16,273 nt of DNA from JBOGGN01 sp050744165 (GTDB lineage: Bacteria; Actinomycetota; Acidimicrobiia; Acidimicrobiales; Palsa-688): the NCBI GenBank assembly GCA_050744165.1, contig JBOGGN010000382.1:1-16273 (forward strand), read 5' to 3'. How positions within the stretch are numbered: position 1 is the first letter of the stretch; each line of letters opens with the position of its first letter. Shown piece by piece: positions 12,182-16,273 of this stretch. Position numbers and translations under genes: made by a program. The notes under the pieces were generated by a model. The model was given only the letters and a program-made list of their open reading frames with translations, ran no database searches and was not told where the DNA came from.

Positions 12182-13849
12182 GTGGACGTGCTCGTGATCG
12201 TGGGTGCCGACCCGGCGCCGCCCCGCCTGCTGGCGCGTGCCAACCACTATCTGACGGTGACCGGTGACTCGGTGAGCCCGGACACCATCGCCGACCTACG
12301 GGCCCACATCCCGCACGCGGTGGGCGTCGTCGGGGTGGTGCCGGGTGGGCTCAAGGTCGCCGAAACACTGCACCGGGCCGGCCTCCCCGTCACCTTCTAC
12401 ACCGACGAGGCGGTGACCGTTCGGGCGGGTGTGGCCGTCGAGCGGGTCTCCGACCGCGGTCCGGCGATGCAGACCTGCAACTCGTTGATCGACCTCATCG
12501 GCCACACCCCCCTTGTCCGCCTCGACCGCATCGGTCGGGACCTGTCGTGCCATCTCCTGGCCAAGCTCGAGTACCTGAACCCGGGCGGCAGCGTCAAGGA
12601 CCGGCCCGCTCTGGCGATGGTCGAGGCCGCCGAAGCCGCCGGGCTCCTGAAGCCCGGCGGGACCATCGTGGAGCCCACCTCGGGAAACACGGGGGTGGGC
12701 CTGGCGCTGGTGGCGGCCCGGCGGCGGTATCGCTGCGTCTTTACCATGCCCGACAAGATCGCCAGCGAGAAGGTGCAGCTGCTGCGCGCCTTCGGCGCCG
12801 AGGTCATCGTCTGCCCGACGGCAGTGGCGCCCGAACACCCCGACTCCTACTACTCGGTGGCCAAGCGGGTGACGGAGTCCACGCCGGGAGCGTTTCAGCC
12901 CGACCAGTACCACAACCCAGAAAATCCGGCCTCCCACGAGGCGTCGACGGCGCCGGAGATCTGGGAGCAGACGGCGGGGCGGGTCACCCACTTCGTGGCG
13001 GGCATCGGCACCGGAGGCACCATCTCGGGGGTCGGGCGGGCCCTCAAGCGGTTCAACCCGGCAGTGCAGATCGTCGGCGCCGATCCCGAGGGTTCGGTGT
13101 ACTCGGGGGGGTCCGGGCGTCCGTATCTGGTGGAGGGCATCGGCGAAGATTTCTGGCCCGGTACCTACGACCCGTCCGTGGTCGACCAGATCGTGATGGT
13201 GAGCGACCGGGACTCCTTCCTTACCGCCCGGCGGCTCACCCGGGAGGAGGGCATCCTTTCCGGCGGGTCGTGCGGAACAGCCACCTGGGCGGCGCTGTCG
13301 GTAGGGCGCAGCCTGGGTCCCGACGCGGTCGTGGTGGTCTTGCTTCCCGACTCCGGCCGGGGCTACCTGTCCAAGGTGTACAACGACCAATGGCTGGCGG
13401 ACTACGGGTTTCTTCGGGCGGGCGGGGAGACGGTGTCCGAGCTGATCGCCCGCAAGGGACAGCTGGCCCAGATCCCGCCCCTGGTCCACGTACACCCCGA
13501 CGAGACGGTCCGGGCTTCGATCGCCATCTTGAAGGAGTTCCAGGTGTCCCAGATGCCCGTCGTCAAGGCCGAGCCCCCGCTGGCCTTGGCCGAGGTGGTG
13601 GGCTCGGTCAACGATCGCTCGCTCTTGGAGCGGGCGTTTCACGACCCGAGCGTGGTGGAGCGGCCCGTAGGCGAGGTCATGGACCCGCCCATGCCTACCA
13701 TCGGCATGGGGGAGACCATCGACGAGGCGGCCACCCGGCTGCAACAGAGCCAGGCGGTGCTGGTGCTCGACGGCGGCCACCCGGTGGGGGTTCTGACCCG
13801 GTCCGACCTGCTGGAGTTCCTGGCAGGGCGGCCGGCCGTGGACGCGTGA
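12182..13849 (+). CDS. cbs: Cystathionine beta-synthase with Bateman module and extra N-terminal domain
   Basis: 555 residues from GTG at 12182. The PLP fold-type II core spans about 96-410: LIGHTPLVRL (105-114), NPGGSVKD with PLP lysine K139, EPTSGNTG (164-171), phosphate loop GTGGT (276-280) and GGSCG (361-365). Two CBS domains (about 425-550) form a Bateman module, which in some CBS enzymes binds AdoMet. The core closely resembles the M. tuberculosis enzyme (about 464 residues; shared GADPEGSVYSGG and YLVEGIGEDFWP). It condenses serine and homocysteine to cystathionine. About 95 residues precede the usual start: an alpha/beta-looking segment (VLVIVGADPAPPRLLARA). Its third codon positions are very GC-rich, so it is genuinely coding. 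ATG at 12467 would give a normal-length enzyme but lacks a clear ribosome site; TTG at 12149 is a longer option. The stop overlaps the next start as GTGA. Confidence 0.93.
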   Translation: MDVLVIVGADPAPPRLLARANHYLTVTGDSVSPDTIADLRAHIPHAVGVVGVVPGGLKVAETLHRAGLPVTFYTDEAVTVRAGVAVERVSDRGPAMQTCNSLIDLIGHTPLVRLDRIGRDLSCHLLAKLEYLNPGGSVKDRPALAMVEAAEAAGLLKPGGTIVEPTSGNTGVGLALVAARRRYRCVFTMPDKIASEKVQLLRAFGAEVIVCPTAVAPEHPDSYYSVAKRVTESTPGAFQPDQYHNPENPASHEASTAPEIWEQTAGRVTHFVAGIGTGGTISGVGRALKRFNPAVQIVGADPEGSVYSGGSGRPYLVEGIGEDFWPGTYDPSVVDQIVMVSDRDSFLTARRLTREEGILSGGSCGTATWAALSVGRSLGPDAVVVVLLPDSGRGYLSKVYNDQWLADYGFLRAGGETVSELIARKGQLAQIPPLVHVHPDETVRASIAILKEFQVSQMPVVKAEPPLALAEVVGSVNDRSLLERAFHDPSVVERPVGEVMDPPMPTIGMGETIDEAATRLQQSQAVLVLDGGHPVGVLTRSDLLEFLAGRPAVDA

Positions 13850-15015
13850 CGCCGCCGGCCGAGGGCGAGACCTCTCCGGGCTTCGAGACGCTGGCCATCC
13901 ACGCCGGCCAAGCGCCTGACGTGGCCACGGGGGCGGTGGTGACGCCGATCTACCAGACCTCGACCTACGCCCAGGAAGCGGTGGGCAAGCACCGGGGCTA
14001 CGAGTACAGCCGAACCGCCAACCCCACCCGCACCGCCCTCCAGGGTTGCCTGGCGGCGCTGGAGGGGGCCGAACACGGGCTGGCGTTCGCCAGCGGGCTG
14101 GCCGCCGAGCACGCCGTTCTCAACCTGCTGGAGGCAGGTGACCACATCGCCATTCCCCACGATGCCTACGGGGGGACCTACCGGTTGGTGGCCCGGGTGC
14201 ACGCCCCGTGGGTGGAGTTCACTCCCGTCGATCTCGGCGACCTGGCTGCCCTCGAGGCGGCGTGGACGCCGAGGACGCGGATGGTGTGGGTGGAAACGCC
14301 GACCAACCCCCGGCTCTCGATCGTCGACATCGCAGCCGTCGTCGAGCGGGCCCATGCTCGGGGCGCCCTGGTGGTGGTCGACAACACCTTCGCCACCCCG
14401 TACCTGCAGCAGCCCCTCTCCCTGGGCGCCGACGTGGTGGTGCATTCGGTCACCAAGTATCTGGGCGGACACAGCGACGTGGTAGGGGGCTTCGTCGCCG
14501 TCAACGACGCCGCTTTGGCTGAGCGCCTGGGGTTCCTGCAGAACGCCATCGGCGCCGTGCCCGGGCCCTTCGACTGCTTCCTCGTGCTCCGGGGGGTCAA
14601 GACCCTGGCGGTGCGAATGGACCGGCACTGCGCCAACGCGGCCGCCGTTGTCGACCTGCTGGTCGGCCACCCGGGAGTTGCCGAGGTGCGCTACCCGGGG
14701 CTGGCCTCCCACCCGGGCCATGAGGTGGCCGCCCGCCAGATGCGGGGATTCGGGGGCATGGTCTCCTTCATCGTGGCCGGCGGTGAGGAGGCGGCGCTGG
14801 AGGTGGTCCGATCCACACGGCTCTGGACCCTGGCCGAGTCTCTGGGGGCGGTGGAATCGCTCATCGAGCATCCGCACCGGATGACCCATGCGTCGGTGGC
14901 CGATTCGTCACTGGCGGTCGATCCGGGGTTGGTGCGGCTCTCGGTGGGCCTGGAGACCGCGGCCGACCTGGTGGCCGACCTGCGCCAGGCGTTGGACCGG
15001 GTGGGCCCGCGGTAG
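13846..15015 (+). CDS. metB: Cystathionine gamma-synthase / gamma-lyase (PLP, Cys/Met metabolism family)
   Basis: 389 residues, the usual length for this PLP fold-type I family. Key features are YEYSRTANPTR (52-62, phosphate- and substrate-site residues), VVVDNTFATP with D179 for the PLP ring nitrogen, HSVTKYLGGHSD with PLP lysine K204, and the C-terminal ESLGAVESLIEHP motif with MTHAS. It resembles mycobacterial MetB throughout (QNAIGAVPGPFD, RQMRGFGGMVS). The family includes both the gamma-synthase (O-acyl-homoserine plus cysteine to cystathionine) and the gamma-lyase (cystathionine to cysteine, oxobutyrate and ammonia); sequence alone does not separate them. Coupling to cbs by a 4-base GTGA overlap favours reverse transsulfuration, i.e. 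lyase activity in vivo (inference). The open frame extends upstream into cbs only as a shadow. The GTG at 13846 has no strong Shine-Dalgarno, consistent with translational coupling. Confidence 0.93.
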   Translation: MTPPAEGETSPGFETLAIHAGQAPDVATGAVVTPIYQTSTYAQEAVGKHRGYEYSRTANPTRTALQGCLAALEGAEHGLAFASGLAAEHAVLNLLEAGDHIAIPHDAYGGTYRLVARVHAPWVEFTPVDLGDLAALEAAWTPRTRMVWVETPTNPRLSIVDIAAVVERAHARGALVVVDNTFATPYLQQPLSLGADVVVHSVTKYLGGHSDVVGGFVAVNDAALAERLGFLQNAIGAVPGPFDCFLVLRGVKTLAVRMDRHCANAAAVVDLLVGHPGVAEVRYPGLASHPGHEVAARQMRGFGGMVSFIVAGGEEAALEVVRSTRLWTLAESLGAVESLIEHPHRMTHASVADSSLAVDPGLVRLSVGLETAADLVADLRQALDRVGPR

Positions 15016-15049
15016 GTCGTTACCTCACCGGGAGGACCGCCGGAGTCGG

Positions 15050-15277
15050 TCAGCCGAATTGCTTCTTGGCCCCGATGTACCCCAGGGCAACCGCCATGCC
15101 CAGCAGCACGATCATGAACACGCTGAAGATGAGGTCCGCTTTCCGGGATCGCAGGGCGTAGATCCCGAGCAGCTGGGCCGCAATCAGGCAGGCGACGGCG
15201 GCGTAGAGCAGGCTCACCAGGCGGCGCCAGTCTGGTCCAACATGGCGCTCCAGGCTAGTTGGCCCACCGGCGCCCAC
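15050..15277 (-). CDS. Small two-helix membrane protein, unknown function
   Basis: About 75 residues from GTG at 15277, with two clear membrane helices: one in LVSLLYAAVACLIAAQLLG and one in LIFSVFMIVLLGMAVALG. They are joined by a short basic loop (LRSRKAD), and the tail AKKQFG is short and basic. I do not recognise a family. The frame stays open to a GTG at 15364 (104 residues), but that extra N-terminus is Arg/Pro-rich low-complexity sequence with weaker third-position GC bias. That GTG also directly abuts the large hairpin with no ribosome site. GTG at 15277 has AGGTGG about 10 bases upstream, so I prefer it. It lies convergent to metB (34 bases between the stops) and downstream of ahcY on the same strand. 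Confidence 0.6.
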   Translation of the reverse strand: MGAGGPTSLERHVGPDWRRLVSLLYAAVACLIAAQLLGIYALRSRKADLIFSVFMIVLLGMAVALGYIGAKKQFG

Positions 15278-15365
15278 CGGTGACGTCCCACCTGTGTCGC
15301 CGGTGGCTTCGGAGCGTCTTGGCCTCGCGGGTCGGCGGCGACGCTGGGCGCCCCGTTCGACCACA

Positions 15366-15418
15366 GGGGGAAAAGGGGAGCGCGCCGCCGGATGAGCGAG
15401 GAGCTCCCCTTTTCCCCC
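15366..15418 (-). terminator. Perfect 16-bp inverted repeat after ahcY
   Basis: GGGGGAAAAGGGGAGC (15366-15381) and GCTCCCCTTTTCCCCC (15403-15418) are exact reverse complements, separated by a 21-base loop. The hairpin starts 7 bases after the ahcY stop, so it most likely terminates ahcY transcription. The arms are homopurine/homopyrimidine tracts, and no T-run follows on the minus strand. The structure also lies in the leader region of the small membrane protein gene, so attenuation of read-through is possible. Confidence 0.75.
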
Positions 15419-15425
15419 GTGCCTT

Positions 15426-16273
15426 TCAGTAGCGGTATTGCTCCGTCTTGTACGGCCCGCCCAGGTCGATACCGAGGTAGGCGGCCTGCTTCTCGCTGAT
15501 CTGAGTCAGGTGGGCGTCGAGCTTGGCCAGGTGGAGGCGGGCCACCTTCTCGTCGAGGTGGCGAGGGAGGACGTACACCTTGGTGTCGTAGGCGTCGCGC
15601 CGCGTGTAGAGCTCCAGCTGCGCCAGCACCTGATTGGTGAAGCTGAACGACATCACGAAGCTCGGGTGGCCGGTGGCGCAGCCCAGGTTCAAGAGCCGGC
15701 CCTCGGCCAGGATGATGACCGAGTGGCCGTCGGGAAAGTCGAAGCTGTCCACCTGGGGCTTGATGTTGGTCCGCGTGATACCGGGCCAGCGGGCCAAGCC
15801 GGCCATGTCGATCTCGTTGTCGAAATGGCCGATGTTGCCCACGATGGCGTTGTGCTTCATCCGGCTCATGTGTTCCGCGGTGACGATGTCCCGGTCGCCG
15901 GTGGCGGTGATGAAGATGTCGGCGGCACCGACCATCTCCTCCAAGGTCCGGACCTGGTAGCCCTCCATGGCGGCTTGCAGGGCGCAGATGGGGTCGATTT
16001 CGGTGACGACGACACGGGCGCCCTGGCCCCGCAGCGCCTGGGCACAGCCCTTGCCGACATCGCCGTAGCCACAGACCACACAGGTCTTGCCGGAGATCAT
16101 CACGTCGGTGCCCCGGAAGATGCCGTCGACCAGGGAGTGGCGGACCCCGTAGAGGTTGTCGAACTTGGACTTGGTGACCGAGTCGTTGACGTTGATGGCG
16201 GGAAAAAGGAGCGTTCCCGCCTCCTGGCGCTGGTACAGCCGGTGCACGCCGGTGGTGGTCTCCTCGGTAACCC
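15426..16273 (-). CDS. ahcY: S-adenosylhomocysteine hydrolase, C-terminal part (cut by window edge)
   Basis: 281 residues are visible and the frame is open through the right edge; actinobacterial AhcY is about 490 residues, so roughly the first 200 lie outside the window. The visible part begins VTEETTTGVHRLYQ. It contains NDSVTKSKFDN (catalytic Lys/Asp region), the NAD-binding VVCGYGDVGKGCAQ (GxGxxG) with the acidic VTEIDP after it, NIGHFDNEID (catalytic His region), and the C-terminal segment ending YKTEQYRY that closes over the cofactor. The enzyme reversibly splits S-adenosylhomocysteine into adenosine and homocysteine, relieving product inhibition of methyltransferases. Its product homocysteine is the substrate of the nearby cbs. 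The M-type start that can be read at 16247 is an internal GTG, not the true start. A strong hairpin follows its stop. Confidence 0.97.
   Translation of the reverse strand, partial: VTEETTTGVHRLYQRQEAGTLLFPAINVNDSVTKSKFDNLYGVRHSLVDGIFRGTDVMISGKTCVVCGYGDVGKGCAQALRGQGARVVVTEIDPICALQAAMEGYQVRTLEEMVGAADIFITATGDRDIVTAEHMSRMKHNAIVGNIGHFDNEIDMAGLARWPGITRTNIKPQVDSFDFPDGHSVIILAEGRLLNLGCATGHPSFVMSFSFTNQVLAQLELYTRRDAYDTKVYVLPRHLDEKVARLHLAKLDAHLTQISEKQAAYLGIDLGGPYKTEQYRY

Noticed and set aside
12296..13780. A 494-codon open frame on the minus strand opposite cbs, and a 416-codon one at 13639-14889 opposite cbs/metB
   Set aside because: Their products are low-complexity His/Arg/Gly-rich sequences with no motif, lying antisense to clear enzymes. 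Long antisense frames are expected in DNA with this third-position GC bias.
15016..15049. Possible bidirectional terminator between metB and the membrane gene
   Set aside because: Only a short imperfect ACCG/CGGT stem is visible, not better than chance in DNA of this GC content.
15278..15364. Longer start (GTG 15364) for the small membrane protein
   Set aside because: The added 29 residues are Arg/Pro/Gly-rich with weaker third-position GC bias, and the start sits against the hairpin without a ribosome site. It is not fully excluded.
16248..16273. An SAH riboswitch or promoter for ahcY
   Set aside because: The gene's 5' end is outside the window, so nothing about its leader can be seen.

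Overview
The window is about 16.3 kb of very GC-rich, gene-dense DNA with strong G/C bias at third codon positions, GTG starts and 4-base start/stop overlaps. Close matches to mycobacterial PknG, GlnX/GlnH, CBS, MetB and AhcY point to an actinobacterium. The PknG is too divergent for Mycobacterium itself; a deeper lineage such as Acidimicrobiia is possible, but I cannot fix the taxon.

Left part (minus strand): a PAP2-family membrane phosphatase/phosphotransferase (91-966, hairpin just after its stop), then a large secreted lipoprotein that looks beta-propeller-like (1060-2754, hairpin around its stop).

Centre (minus strand, read from 12083 down to 2905): a tightly packed seven-gene operon. 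In transcription order it encodes a four-helix membrane sensor (GlnX-like), a solute-binding lipoprotein (GlnH-like), an uncharacterised helical cytosolic protein, a PknG-type Ser/Thr kinase, a PP2C-type phosphatase, a von Willebrand A protein, and a zinc-ribbon/FHA phosphothreonine reader. Each junction is an overlap of 4 or 7 bases or a 1-base gap. In mycobacteria, GlnH and GlnX pass amino-acid availability to PknG, which acts on the FHA protein GarA to control glutamate/TCA metabolism. Here the ligand sensor, transmitter, kinase, candidate opposing phosphatase and candidate FHA reader sit in one transcription unit, with two uncharacterised partners. This is the most interesting system in the window.

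Right part: divergently transcribed across a 98-base region carrying a tandem 8-base repeat are cystathionine beta-synthase (12182-13849, with an unusual coding N-terminal extension of about 95 residues) and a cystathionine gamma-synthase/lyase (13846-15015), i.e. a transsulfuration pair. After them, on the minus strand, come a small two-helix membrane protein (15050-15277) and the C-terminal part of S-adenosylhomocysteine hydrolase (15426 to the right edge). The last two are separated by a perfect 16-bp inverted repeat. AhcY makes homocysteine and CBS consumes it, so the right part is a sulfur/methionine-cycle neighbourhood.

No gene-free stretch exceeds 300 bases. The longest gap (2755-2904) shows nothing convincing beyond a weak hairpin at its edge. 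Bases 1-64 hold nothing I can identify. I saw no rRNA, tRNA, CRISPR array, insertion sequence or phage genes.
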